From the NCBI GenBank assembly GCA_905250885.1, contig CAJNOQ010003492.1, positions 1 through 20,114 on the forward strand: a stretch of 20,114 nt of DNA. The letters run 5' to 3'. A program made the position numbers and the translations under genes. Below are positions 1-11,413 of this stretch, in pieces. Source of the DNA: Didymodactylos carnosus. Lineage: Eukaryota > Rotifera > Eurotatoria > Philodinida > Philodinidae. Positions within the stretch are counted from its first letter, which is position 1; each line of letters starts with the position of its first letter. Under the pieces are notes generated by a model. The model made no database searches and was not told the origin of the DNA. It saw nothing but the letters and a program-made list of their open reading frames with translations.

Positions 1-734
1 GTCGCATTGTGTCCGGAAGGTGATAAAACAATACATTTTCGGTTGTTCGTCACTCATACGGTGATATTTGAAAGCGTTGCTTTACTCAGTAAAGTAACGC
101 ATCAGTAAAGAAAATGCGCCACCCCTACACAGGAGTTTCGGCGCGCGGTTCTTCTACTGTTCCTTCTAAACCGCAGTCATAGTGTTGAATTACCTGATTT
201 TCGATAAACTGTGGAGTTTACTTTCCAGAAACATTTCTTGCTCAGGCAAACTAAGTCCTACTTAGCTGTATTTCTCAATTCTGATTCGATCATATGATTG
301 AATATGATCTTAAATTAAAAGTGAGAAAGACTAATGCCTTTTAGTTCATTCAGTCGTGAGTTTTAGCAATAAGGTTAGGTTTGCCATATGCGAAGCATCG
401 AGCATTCATGCTTGAACTTTCAGAGTGTGTATACCCATGGATATTATCTCTCGGACCAATTCGTTACTAGAACCATTCTAGCACCCTGTGAATGAGGCTG
501 GGTGGCTGAGCCCAAATTCTCTGTGCGTTAGACAGGACCGAACTGATTTTTTTTATAGCTCGTCCTTTATTTCGAAATTAAAGCAAAGAAAAGAAGTTTT
601 TCGCAATCTGCATGAATAACAGTCGTAATGCGACAATAGCAGATACTGTAGGATCGTGCCAGGACTTAGACCACGCTCGTGCTATGCCAACCGAAAATGT
701 CGTATGATTACTCTTAGATTACTCTCAACAAAAC

Positions 735-900
735 CGTGATCGCGGAAAATCGCGTCTCATTTCGCGAATCTTACAGCAAACGCGTTATGCGATCTCGCCG
801 GAAATGTTTTTAGCGTCTCGCGTAGCGAATAGGCCCAAGAATGTTGACTTGGGATGTTTTTCTGTAATTTCGTCATTCGCGACAAACGTTGCTAATGGAC
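735..900. repeat. CpG-rich patch with repeated TCGCG/GCGAT words
   Basis: In otherwise AT-rich DNA this patch carries many copies of short words such as GATCGCG, ATCGCG, TCGCGAA, ACGCG and GCGATC. It also holds a perfect 6-base stem (CCCAAG at 834-839, CTTGGG at 848-853). No reading frame is open across it. The word use resembles the CpG-rich minisatellite at 14916-15255, so the two may be diverged copies of one family, but I could not align them convincingly by eye. Confidence 0.35.
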
Positions 901-3130
901 ACATAGCGTTTTTGCTGATCATAATCTTTTAAAAAAGTCAAATATTGTTTAGTTTTTTGAACGTTTTTCGCTCTTCTTAGAATTGTACACTAGACCAATG
1001 AAATGCGCAAATGCACGATCATTTCGTCTGTCCAAATGCGTTTGTCAAAAAAGTAGAAGGGCAGTGAAAAAAAAACTTTTATTACATGGGTATTACATAG
1101 GTATCCGGTACCTAAACTTTTTAGTTTTCACAAGATCTATGCAGGGCCAAGTCCTAAGAAGCATATAGTCAGACGTGCCTTATAAGTCTCTATCTTACCC
1201 TTTAATAGAAAGTTAATCACTTGAATTTTTGAAAACCAACGGTATCCTTTGTATATTAAATTTTTTCATTATTCACCTGATAATTCAATTCAAATAGCTG
1301 TTATTTCAAGAATTATAAATTGTTTTTTCGACATGACAAAAGTAATTGAAAGCACTAAAAAAACGTGCACATACTGCGAAAGAATTATACCTGTAAGAAC
1401 GAATAAACATGTAACACTTATATGAATGAAAGATTTGCGAAGTAAAACTAGAAATGTAAGTGCTGTATACCATATCTTTTCACGAAATACATAAGTAAGA
1501 ACACCTTTGGTGAAATCATTTAAAGAAACAACCTTAGACTCTTAAGTACTAGCTTGGAGCAATTAATCGTTGTTAGAATATGAAAGGTATTTTTACGTGA
1601 TCGTCATTCTCTAGCGAGATCACTGAAAACTCTCTTTTTTTTGTAATTATTTCTCATTTTTGTGGAACAGAAAAAATTATTCGAGTTTCTCGAAGAACTC
1701 TCGACGCTATGAACTGTTAGTTTATTCTACGATTTTTTCTGATGGGATCCTACCATTGTAATGTATCGCCACTATACCGCTGTTCGGTTAAATTTTAGCG
1801 GAAACTGACTTTTTAAACCAGTTGGCTCCGCTTTGAATCACAAAATATATGGATAGTTTCATTGCTCATTCATAAAGAACATCCAAGTAAAAATTGCTGT
1901 TTATAATTCCCTCGCTTCTGTCCAATTTTAGTTGACCCTTCCTCTCTTCTTCAGGTTTATCAAACAAAAATATCCTTGAGTTTTTCAACTAGTTCTTAAT
2001 ATATTTAGAGTGATTTACGAACTTTTTTAATCATAGCTAAAAACAGCTGCGAAACTCTATTTTTCGTAAAACTCGATTTATATGTGGTTTTTGAATGTTT
2101 CTTCGAAAACAAACATTGCCATCAGATTCAGCGTAGGTGATTACGTATTTTGCACCAAAAATCAAGGTTTCGTTTGACTCACACGTTAGAAAGAATATTT
2201 CAGATTATCTTCTCATATAAAAAACTACTATATAATCATCTAAATTTCCGGGAAAATAAACTGGTTTTCCAAACATCCTCTCAAGAGTCTATCATTGACA
2301 AAGATTTTATCATTTGTTTTGCTTACGAAATTACTCCCCCTCGTTCTCCTCTATCGAACAGCGGAAACTTTGTACCTGTATCTGTTTTCACTAGAAAATT
2401 ATTCAAAATATTGTAGACTTCATTCGATTTTGAAATTGATACTACTGTTAGTCAATCTCATGGTGACAGATGCAGTGCGATGGGAGTGATTTCATCCTCT
2501 CAAGCAAAAACTTGAAAGAATTAAACATATACTGTTAAAATAACAAAACATTTTTCTTTAGTATCTGTACCCATCAAAGAAATTTTCCTAATCCGTTTCT
2601 TTCACATACAATCAAATAACGATTGATATTCGAACAATAGGTGACACATGAAGGATATAGTTTTGCAAAATCATCATTCTTTTCTTCACTTCAGAGCGAA
2701 AATATATATGTTTGAGTTGCTAAGTGATGCGAATGTCATTGCACCTTTGTCCTCTTTTCTCAAAATTTTTACTTTACTCTAAGGAAACTCTCAGATTTTA
2801 TTAGAGCGGAAACGTTTTGTTTTTTTATTCTACAACAATATAAGACAGGCGCTAAAATGATTGTTATATAATTTTACTACTTCTTAAATTAATTATTTAC
2901 TTGGTAATCATCTTTGAAAACCACTTTTTCTAGTATGTACAACAATAATTTACCATCAGTTTAAATACTCGAGGTTAAGTTCTATATTATAAATACTTCA
3001 TGAATCTTTTTGATGTGAAAATGTTGAGAAGAATCCATTGTCAAAAAGGAGTTGTCTGCCCGTATGATTGCTGAAAATTTTATAAAATAATCCAAGAATT
3101 GTGCGCAAAATTAATATTCATATCAACATG

Positions 3131-3425
3131 AAGAAAAAAAATAAAATTCATACAGAGTTATAGAAAAATCCTTTGTCATATTCAGTACACTCAGTAACCC
3201 AGAAGATTTTCTATTTTTGACGAGAGATACTACCAAAAGTTTAAGAAAAATATTAAGATGAATATTATTTTTCCATAGAAATTTTTTTCGCCATTTTATT
3301 CAAAAATTTTTTGTTCTAAACTTTGGTAGTACTCCTCGTCAAAAATAGAAAATATTCTGGGTTACTCAGTGTACTGAGTATGAAAAAGCACTTTTCCGTG
3401 ACTCTGCATGAACTTTATTTTTCTA
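3131..3425. mobile_element. Foldback (long inverted repeat) MITE-like element
   Basis: Two arms of about 120 bases face each other around a centre near 3279. The best-matched core is 3183-3224 against 3335-3376, which carry the same sequence in opposite orientation with only a few mismatches (for example CAGTACACTCAGTAACCCAG against its complement with ACTGAG). Similarity continues outward to about 3131 and 3425 and inward into the AT-rich centre. No transposase frame is present, so this would be a non-autonomous element. I could not identify a target-site duplication. A transcript through it would fold into a long hairpin. Confidence 0.7.
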
Positions 3426-3590
3426 CCAGTGGTATGTTCATGTGATCGAGCTGCACAATAAATCAAAAGTCTTACTTTCTCGTATCGTTAAAATTTATTT
3501 GCTACACACTCATCTCTATTTCGTTTGAAGGCATAAAACTTTTTGCGTTTTTACTCCACATACTGATCACCTTTCTTGTCCTTATTTTTA

Positions 3591-3626
3591 TAAGATTCTT
3601 GTGCAATCAATTTGGCAAGAATCTTA
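3591..3626. repeat. Perfect 11-base inverted repeat
   Basis: TAAGATTCTTG at 3591-3601 is the exact reverse complement of CAAGAATCTTA at 3616-3626, with a 14-base loop. The same CAAGAATCTTR word recurs at 3884-3894 (itself a palindrome), a related form is at 4053-4066, and more lie in the cluster at 14525-14705. This suggests a dispersed small repeat and not a terminator. No gene ends just upstream. Confidence 0.55.
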
Positions 3627-4159
3627 CGAAGGAAAAAAATGCTTATGTTTCTTTTTCCTTTCATCTATATAGGGACTAGCCCTTCTGCAGTTAACTCAAC
3701 CACATGCAAAGATTCTATTGTCTCTGAGATTTAAAAGAATTTCCATGACAACTGAGAGCTGTATATACGAGATTAGTAATTTTATAGTCAACAACGCTTG
3801 CTATTTCACGTGAGAATCTTCTATGAAAAAACTGAAAAACAATTAAAATAAATTTGAAGATTGTTGTCTGAAATGGTAAGAGGCAAGAATCTTGTAAGAT
3901 CATCTAAAAGAAAACAGATTAGTAGGAAGAGGTGTGTCATTAAGACGCAGTCTATGAACAGTTTTATATATGTATATAGTTACTTCCCAGTATGGAGTGA
4001 ATACAGGTATAAAGAAAGAAAACACTGAGAAGACTTTATATAATCGTAGGATATAAGAATCTTATTTTCCTACTGCGTTTGCGTCCAGTCTAGTCTCTTG
4101 CCACGTCACATCGTTGTGTCTATCTATCTCTTTCAAATTTAAAACACGTGTTTCTCTTA

Positions 4160-4178
4160 TTTGTTTTTTCTCCATTAG
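4160..4178 (+). promoter_or_regulatory. Splice acceptor just upstream of the RdRP start (cis intron or spliced leader)
   Basis: A strong pyrimidine tract (TTTGTTTTTTCTCC) runs into ATTAG at 4174-4178, 12 bases before the ATG at 4191. The acceptor's own TAG (4176-4178) is an in-frame stop, so the coding region cannot extend upstream without splicing. The site could receive a 5'UTR intron or a trans-spliced leader, a process documented in bdelloid rotifers. The sequence alone cannot separate these. Confidence 0.5.
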
Positions 4179-4190
4179 AAGAAAAAGAAA

Positions 4191-6387
4191 ATGAATTTTG
4201 AAAGTATAGATCATATCCTACCATCATTTTATTTTTACACTCAAACAAACTTAAACTCAACTTTTATCGACGTTAAACGTTCCCAAATATCCTATGACTA
4301 TGTGAACCAATACAACTATTTTGAAATAAATACAATGACACAGTCCCAAGTGGTAAGTGAAAATTTTTCAACATAGTTTATCTTCTTGCAATGTGTATCA
4401 TAGAATGAGGAAAGAATGAACTGAACAAGAAATGAAGAAATACTCACTTTAAATCGACTTGAGAGAATCAGTTAATGCTTAAAATTGAGACAACTTCTCT
4501 TACTGACGATAGAATGTGGTTGACAGCAATGAGAATTCATAAGCCTTACAGATCTAAGAAAGATAAGCTTCGGTATTAGTAGCTCTAAATAGATAGCAAA
4601 TATTTTTAGTGTTAATTATAGTTTTTTCTTAGAACTAACTGGTCTGCACACTTTTAACTGACAGATTGCATTCTTACAAATCAAATATTCTGTATTCTTT
4701 TAACGTTTTTTGACTTTTCATCAGTTCTATTTTTTAATTTAAAATATTATAAATGTTCTTCTACGTTTAGAAATTTGATTCATCGGTTCCACCTGATAAA
4801 ACTGATGGTGGGCCCATCTTGTTAACATTAATTATCGACACTCTTATATTACCTTCCAAACAGCTATTAACGATTCTTGAGAAATGTTCAATAGATTATA
4901 AGAAATTTAAGCAGGACCAATGGTATTTTGGGGTTACATCATACACATTTGAATTATCAACGAGCAAAGAAAATGCTCTCCAATCCGCTATATTAAACTT
5001 GAAACATTTACAACTGAACTCTAATCATACATTTTGGATATCAACAAATCAGGCAAAACAATCCCGTAAGTATAATCAATCATCGAAGAAAATGTCTGTA
5101 TTTATTAAGAGTGTCTAGAACGAAATAAGGAAGAAAAAAAATAATACGAAGAAATAGTATTTAACGTATATTATAAGAATTGCGAGTTAATTCTTGCAAC
5201 GTTGACATTGCAAAAGTGGAGTTAACAAAACTATTTCATTATATCTCACTGAACCGAGCTAATTTCTTGAAATTACTGTTGTGCAGCTGGATACTGCTGG
5301 ATAAACATGTAACAGTGGCTGTATTGAAAATGTAAATAAATATTTCAAGCGAACTGTATTAAGGAATAAAACAGTTGAATCGATTTGATGAATAGCTTTG
5401 CTGCATGATCTCAGCTAAAAGATCTCGTTATTTTTACAACGTTTTGTCTAATGTTACAGTTTCCATTCCCCGAACTTATCCATCATGCAAAAATGTAAAA
5501 TTGGGTAAATATTATATGAATTGTGGTATTTCATTAGACTATTCATGCGGTTCGTTGATATCAATGAACAAATATTATACCTATGCGCGTCTACAGAATA
5601 CATGGAGGATAACGTTTTATTCGGATAAATTTGACATTGATTATGGATTAAAAGATGATCGTAAACGAATCGTAGTCAAAGCTGACTTTCTCGACAGATG
5701 TGCGATTGTTACAACATTAAATGATGGTTTTATTTTGCATTTGATGATGAAAGGAAATACGCAAGATCAGATTACTGGTAAATACTTTTGAATTTTAGTT
5801 GTTATATGTATATGTCTTATCATTTGTTAACGTGTGAGATGTACATTTTTACTATCACATACATGAAATGTTTTGTCTTTGAAAACCTGTGCCTGTAACA
5901 AGTATTCTACTTAGATGATCGTGACGGTGTGATTAATTTAACTCTGATCATTCTTTAGTGATCGTATTGACTCATCATATTTCATCTCTAGATCCTGCTA
6001 GTGATGCATCCTCTCTTCCAAGATATGTTCGAACATGTTCATTATCATCAAAACCATGTTGTTCAACTATCCGTTTACTCGTCAAATTAGACAGTCCAAA
6101 ATCTCCATCAGATGATGATGACGGTAACAATAACTCGCAACATAATTTAAATCGTATCAATTCATGTTTTCAACGATATTTAACATTTTTACAACAAAAT
6201 CAAATTCAACTCTGTTTTGGTTTAATATCGTCGTCTTTAGCAGGACAAGTAACAAATATCTGTCAAATAAAACCATCTTTTAATTCATTTATTAAAAACT
6301 ATTGTTGGGAAATGCTATTATCAATCGGACATCGATTTGAACAAAGATTAGAACAAAGATTTATTATATTAATGGAAAAGATCAAAG
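4191..6387 (+). other. RdRP exons 1-4: divergent N-terminal region
   Basis: This part (residues 1 to about 416) has little recognisable conservation, as is usual for the family's N-terminus. Exon 1 (4191-4352) joins exon 2 (4771-5065) in phase 0. Exon 2 joins exon 3 (5415-5777) in phase 1, as does exon 3 with exon 4 (5959-6387). Exon 3 contains a stretch like the region before the catalytic core, with 'YYTYARLQNTWRITFYSD' near residues 205-222. Exon 4 has an Asp/Asn-rich low-complexity insert (SDDDDGNNN) near residue 327. Exons 1 and 2 are the least certain. Their splice sites are good (GTAAGT and GTAAGTAT donors) and phases agree, but no motif confirms them. Confidence 0.7.
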
Positions 6388-9300
6388 GTAATGATTCAAC
6401 TCATCATCTTTAGATGATAAATTTTATTCTCAAGAGCTCATCTTTTTTTCAATATTTTAAATTTTTAACTTTTTCCGGTTTTAGATGATGATGAATTTTT
6501 TCAAACATCATTGCATTTATGGCGTCGTGCAACAGAATATCATTTTTTATCACTATACGATGAATTAATTCGTTATCAAAAACATATAGGAGAACTAGAA
6601 CTTGGCCAACCTCAATGGAGTCTCTCTTATCCACCAAAAAATTATTGTTATGTGCCATCAATTACCGTTACACCATCGACAATTATTTATAAACCATTCA
6701 AATTATGCAAAACAAATCGTGTGTTGCGAGAAAAAAAATTTGGTGGACAAATGAGTTTTGCTCTTGTGGATATTAAAGAGGAAAATGGAATGGATCTTTA
6801 TCCACATGATTATAGGTTAGTTGATGATAATCTTTTAGAATTTAATTTATTAATATATCACTGGTTTAAGTAATCTTTTTTGTGTAGATATTATTTTCTG
6901 TTTAAAGATCATTACGATTTAAATTAGAATATTTATTAACAAATGGCTTTGAAATTACTCAAAATCGGATCTATAAATATTTACATCATTCTCAAAGTCA
7001 ATTAAAAGATAAACAATTTTGGTTTTATAATTATCAAGAAGGATATAATTTATCATTCGAAGATGCTTACAAATGGATGGGAGATTTTGATGGTGAACGA
7101 GTTGTTGCTAAACATTCAGCTAGAATTGCCCAGTGTTTTACGAGTGCTGAAGCAACTATTCAAGTAAAAATTTTTTATAAACATTTCTTCATTTCGAATT
7201 TGTTTAGAAAGAAGAATTCATAATTTTTATAATATTTTTATTTTAGATTCCATCATCACTCGTTGAATATGTCGATGATATTGAAACAAGTGATGGAAAA
7301 TACAATTTTACTGATGGAGTTGGAGCAATGTCGACAAATATAAGAGATAATTTAAGTTGATTTTGTTATGATCTCTATTTTCATCTTATTATTTTGAATT
7401 TTATTTACTTTAGATTCAACCAAATCGACCATTTAGTGCTGTGCAAATACGATACGGTGGCTGCAAAGGTAGTACATTTTTCTTGTTTTAATTGGAAAAA
7501 AAAAGCAATTTATTAAAACATCATTATTCATCCTTTAGGGATAATATCAGTGAAGCCCGAATTGGATAATTGTGTACATCAACTGGCTATTCGAAATAGT
7601 ATGCTGAAATTCAAGTCGAACCATGATATATTGGAATTATGTCGAATATCAAAGCCAAGTAAGCATTTTTTTTTTTTGTTTGTTTTTGTTTTAGAAAATG
7701 TAAATTAAACTGATTTTAAATAATTTTTGAAGATATTTGTTTGCTACAAAAATAAATAAATGAATTAAAAATTTCCGGGATAGAAAACGTTTTTTTTCTT
7801 GATGAACTACGATATTGTTTTTACACGAATGAATGTTACGTCGTCCACTTTTCATATAAAAATGATACCTTTTTTAGGGTCTTTGTATTTAAATCGTCAA
7901 GCAATTGTATTATTGTCACATCGTGGCATAGATGATGCCAATTTTTTGTTATTACAAAATGAACATCATTTATGTCTCATAGAATCATTGTTGTATCCAT
8001 CTTCGGCTTTTGAATTATTATGCGATAAAATTATTCGAAATTTGTTTCCATTTCGTCAACTAGTTCTTGATGGGCAAATTAATTTTATTTTGGAACCATT
8101 TTTTCGACAATTGATTATTACCATTTGTAAATATGATTTGAAACAAATGAAAGAAAAATCGAGAACAAAAATAGCCAAGACAAAAGCAAGAAACATGATT
8201 GGCATAGTTGATGAATACGGTAAGGATGATTTTATAATTTATTACAGAAACTGATTAAATTTTCATTTTTATAGGTATTTTGGAATATGGTCAAGTGTTT
8301 ATTCAATTTTCAAATATGAAACAAGAATCATTGACGGGTGATGGTGATGAAAATGATGAAGAAACAACAACAATATTAAAACAGCGTGTAGTTGTCACCA
8401 AAAATCCTTGTCATCATCCTGGTGATGCTCGAACATTTCAAGCTGTCGACAGTGAAAAATTAAGACATTTAAAAGACGTCATTGTATTCCCACAAAAAGG
8501 TCGTAGACCACATCCAAATGAAATTAGTGGCTCAGATCTTGACGGTATGAGACTGCGAGACAGTATTCTTTGTGGAAGGGTAAGGAAGAACAATCTCAGA
8601 GAATAGGATATTTCAAATAGGGGAAAGCAAACAGTGTTAGAGCTTAGATTTTTCAAAAATTTATTTCAATGAAAACTTTGAGTAAAAAGAAAAAAATTAT
8701 GATTTATTGCTAGCAAAATCCAATATTTTTCTTTTTTCTTCTTTATGAATTAAAGGTGATGAATATGCTGTCTATTGGCATGAAGATTTGGTACCTACAA
8801 CAGACAATATTGAACCATATGATTATGACTCACAAGATCAACCAGAAAAATTAGATCGTCCAATAACTCGTGATGATATTAACAAAGTCGTACTTGATAT
8901 TAGTGAACAAAATTGTTTGGGTAAATTGTGCAGTTTACATTTGGCTTATGTTGATAAATATGGGGTTGATCATGAAAAATGTATTGAAATTGCCGGAGCT
9001 ATTAGCGAAGAAGTTGATGCTGGTAAATGATGAGATACGAATTTATTACAGATACTATCCCATTATTTAGTTTTTGTTTAGGTAAAACTGGTAAACATCC
9101 TTATACATTACAGAAATTGAAAGAATTAAATTCTCATTTGAACAATGAAAGGCCAGATTATATTGATAATAAACATTATTCTCATTATCCATCAAAACAT
9201 GTTCTAGGTAAGAATGTTTTGTCAGCCAACAGTATCAGATGTGATTGGATTGACTAAAAATTACAGTTTTCTGTGTAAAGAAAAATGCTTCATGGAATTT

Positions 9301-11206
9301 GTTGAAAAATCGCTGCATCAAAGCGTACCTCCCCTCCCTCTGTGAAGTCAAAGCGGAGTTCGAGCTATTTCTCTTGACAATATAAAACTAATTGATCCTG
9401 ACTAAAAACTCTTTTCCTTGACGATTGTTCTTCAGCTTGAGTATTCCTTGAGAATGAACTGTACATATTGATATGAGAAATAACGACATCAGCAGAGAAA
9501 TTATTCATGTTCGTTAATCATAACATCTTCTATAGGTAAATTATTTCGATCAACCTCTCGTTTCGAACCTAACTGGTCAAAACTTGCCTCTACACCATGC
9601 CATTCTGTCGATCCATTATTAATTCATGATAATTATCGTGCGTATGGAAATTCGGCACGTGATCTATTTCGTCGTTATCGTGACTCTATTTTGGATATTC
9701 TTTATGTATATCATTTTTCATCGGATATCGATTTGATTTGTCGTTTTGATTCATCCCAACCAACAAAACGAGATGGTAATAATAATTTAATAGCTGATTC
9801 GGCACAAACAGAATTACGATTACTAATTCAACGTACAAGAACATTATTTTATGAAGAATTTCAAGGTAATTGTGAATGTCCACAATGTTTAGAACCAAAA
9901 TTGGCTAAAGTGAGTGCATGCTATATGATATGTTATCAACAGCAACAACAACAAGATTTATCAAAAAAGAAGAAAATTATTAGTTTTCCGTGGTTATTTG
10001 CACAACTGTTAATTAAACTACGACAAATTAATATTCAAAAACAAACAAAATTATGTAAGTCAGACGTTGCACTGTTTTTATAATCTTGATACGTCTAACG
10101 TTCAGCGTTTAGTTTGCTATGATCAGATGGGTTTAAAGACCTTTTTTTTCTTGATATATGTTTCTTATGCAGTTTTGTTGATGAAAGTAATGAAAACTCA
10201 TTTAGATTCCAACTTCAGCTATGAGAGTCTCTAACAACAACTTTAAAACTATTCTCATCTTACTATTTTATCATTTCAGTATCACACACTGTTGCCGCGG
10301 ATATATTGGAAGTTCAACATTATAAACTTACTGGTGAAGCATTAAAACGATCTTTACAATATTTACATGATAATGTACAACTAAAATTGTCTGTATCATT
10401 CAATGATAAAGATATTCAAATTCGTCTAGGCACAAAGAAACGTTCAAAACATCTTTGTACCTATCGCCGTCTAACTCTGCTTGAAGTATGTTTCATTGAA
10501 ATTATAAATCATTGGCTGTATGATCAACAACAGGTATTTGTCAAAGATCAACAACAATCATTACCAACGGATAAAATACCACTATTACAAGAAGAAACAT
10601 GGCAACATACTTTAACAAAATTTGTCATGCAGGTAAATGGAATTTTTAAAAAATATACTTCAGAAGAGAGTTGTGATTTACTGCGTTAGCTTAAATCAAT
10701 AGGTAACTATGATTGCTGATTGATCTCTTATATTATTATTTGAGAAGTCAAACCCATAGCGGAATCTGGAGAATTTTCCTTTAGTGTTTACATATAGCAG
10801 GGGAAAAAGCAGAAAAATTTTAGGTAGTCATAGTTCAATAACTGCTCTTCAGACAAAAGATATTCCGCTCCCTCTCTATGACCGTGTCTAATTATAGCAA
10901 AATTCACCAAATGATTGTGGTGATGGTAATGAAACAACGTGTTCTCAAATGATTGTTCAACAATCGGATGGTATTCAAAAGGATGTTTATTATGATAAAG
11001 TTCGTCAATTGTTGGATCAGAAGTGGTCGGACAATGATGAATATCGAAAATTAGCATTAATGCTCAAACAACTACTACGAATAACATCACAATGCGCTAA
11101 AATTCATCGAAATGAGATGAATAGGAGTGAAGAATTCACTTATTTAAATGAATATCTGATATTAGCGTTGCAACAAATAGCTACTGATAATGAATTGTTG
11201 AAATAG
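4191..11206 (+). CDS. Cellular RNA-dependent RNA polymerase (QDE-1/RDR/EGO-1 family), 16 exons
   Basis: This enzyme copies single-stranded RNA into double-stranded RNA or short antisense RNAs, feeding small-RNA silencing. I place exons at 4191-4352, 4771-5065, 5415-5777, 5959-6387, 6485-6815, 6908-7163, 7247-7355, 7414-7468, 7539-7658, 7878-8219, 8275-8544, 8756-9022, 9082-9207, 9536-10054, 10280-10632 and 10898-11206. All but one junction (exon 7/8) are GT-AG and keep frame. The product is about 1,434 residues, within the usual range of this family. Family motifs appear in order: NRVLR (~492), FTDGVG (~632), QIRYGGCKG (~660), LNRQAIVLLS (~710), KNPCHHPGDAR (~862), GSDLDGDEY (~905), and SFPWLFAQLL near 1195. 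The three Asp residues of DLDGD are the metal-binding residues. This fold is the cellular double-psi beta-barrel type, not the viral palm type. The start is the first ATG after an in-frame stop. Exon 7/8 breaks frame, so the gene is intact only if that is an assembly error or an unusual splice. Confidence 0.9.
6485..7163 (+). other. RdRP exons 5-6: region entering the catalytic core
   Basis: Exon 5 (6485-6815) carries 'ITVTPSTIIYKPFKLCKTNR' followed by VLR, a strong match to the RdRP consensus in which a TPTR-like strand precedes NRVLR. The open frame continues past 6815 to a stop at 6871-6873, but that is intron. GTTAGT at 6816 and the AG at 6906-6907 join AG|A to make an Arg codon and lead into 'SLRFKLEYLLTNGFEI'. 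Exon 6 (6908-7163) ends with 'ERVVAKHSARIAQCFTSAEA', matching the family's AARxGQxFS-type segment. Introns are 92 and 83 bases. Confidence 0.85.
7247..7468 (+). other. RdRP exons 7-8 with an unresolved frame junction
   Basis: Exon 7 (from 7247) reads 'VDDIETSDGKYNFTDGVGAM', the conserved segment ahead of the catalytic half. Exon 8 (7414-7468) must start in phase 0 to read 'PFSAVQIRYGGCKG'. In exon 7 the only usable GT after FTDGVG is at 7356, which leaves one extra base (phase 1). Joined that way, exon 8 is read out of frame and meets TAG within eight codons. Reading on without splicing meets TGA at 7358-7360. So one base too many (or two too few) lies in or near exon 7, or the intron uses non-canonical ends. 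Confidence 0.75.
7539..9207 (+). other. RdRP exons 9-13: catalytic double-psi beta-barrel core
   Basis: Exons are 7539-7658, 7878-8219, 8275-8544, 8756-9022 and 9082-9207. In order they read 'LAIRNSMLKFKS', 'SLYLNRQAIVLLSHRGI', 'ILEYGQVFIQF', 'VVVTKNPCHHPGDAR', 'DVIVFPQKGRRPHPNEISGS', then DLDG|DEYAVYWHEDLVP, and 'AGKTGKHPY'. These are the best-conserved family blocks, and all metal-binding Asp residues are kept. Introns 8 to 13 are all phase 1, and those at 8220, 8545, 9023 and 9208 each split a glycine codon as G|GT. The intron at 8545-8755 falls between the second and third catalytic aspartates. Confidence 0.9.
8545..8755 (+). other. Intron splitting the catalytic DLDGD codon set
   Basis: The donor reads GAC G|GTATGAG and the acceptor TTAAAG|GTGATGAATAT. 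Splicing restores GAT CTT GAC GGT GAT, giving D-L-D-G-D. Without splicing the frame leaves the motif after glycine and stops at 8603-8606. The acceptor's pyrimidine tract (8728-8742) lies a little upstream of an A-rich TAAAG, which is weaker than the other acceptors in this gene. Retention of this 211-base intron would remove the third Asp. Confidence 0.85.
9536..11206 (+). other. RdRP exons 14-16: C-terminal domain
   Basis: Exon 14 (9536-10054) starts with GKLFRSTSR, completing the family's LGxLYR-type block. It carries a Cys cluster (CECPQC), a VSACYMICY segment where family members usually have a SAWYxVxY block, a short glutamine run followed by KKKK, and FPWLFAQLLIKLR. Exon 15 (10280-10632) and exon 16 (10898-11206) form a helical, Gln-rich tail that I do not recognise beyond position and composition. 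The stop is TAG... preceded by NELLK; the last codon of the gene ends at 11206. Junction 14/15 is phase 1 (T|TA, Leu) and 15/16 is phase 0. Confidence 0.8.
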
Positions 11207-11413
11207 AAGAGAGAGGAAGAGAAAGGAAGATTTATATTTATTCCAATGTAAATACTGTAATTTTTTATGTAATATTTTAATCAAGAAATATTTCTGCTGC
11301 TGTTACTTTTTACTTTTGCATCCGAAAAACATAATTTTTATTTATCTGTCTTAACTACTTACGTACTCTACTTTCCGGTGAAAAAAAGGTGGAAGTTTTA
11401 TAGATCATTTATC

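Larger units (their letters stand above)
1..4190. other. Gene-free 5' spacer with scattered repeats
   Basis: I find no supportable gene in this stretch. Open frames are short, lack coding-like composition and match no family I know. The first 900 bases are richer in CpG than the rest. From about 900 to 3100 the DNA is AT-rich and shows no structure I can interpret. A foldback element lies at 3131-3425 and a perfect 11-base inverted repeat at 3591-3626. The final 600 bases should hold the promoter of the downstream RdRP gene. TATA-like runs lie near 3964-3980 and 4035-4042, but I cannot choose a transcription start from sequence alone. Confidence 0.6.

Noticed and set aside
1-700. GTCGCATT...AATGCGAC and CATTTTCGGTTG...CAACCGAAAATG complementary pairs at the left edge
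   Set aside because: The two pairs are not in the order a nested inverted repeat requires, and the sequence between them does not align, so they are probably chance.
6816-6873. Extension of RdRP exon 5 to an in-frame stop at 6871-6873
   Set aside because: GTTAGT at 6816 and AG at 6906-6907 join in phase and lead straight into a family-like segment (SLRFKLEYLL), while the extension matches nothing.
4191-11206. Viral origin for the RdRP
   Set aside because: The motifs (DLDGD, NRVLR, KNPCxHPGD) are those of the cellular double-psi beta-barrel family, the gene has many introns, and no viral GDD-type palm motif is present.
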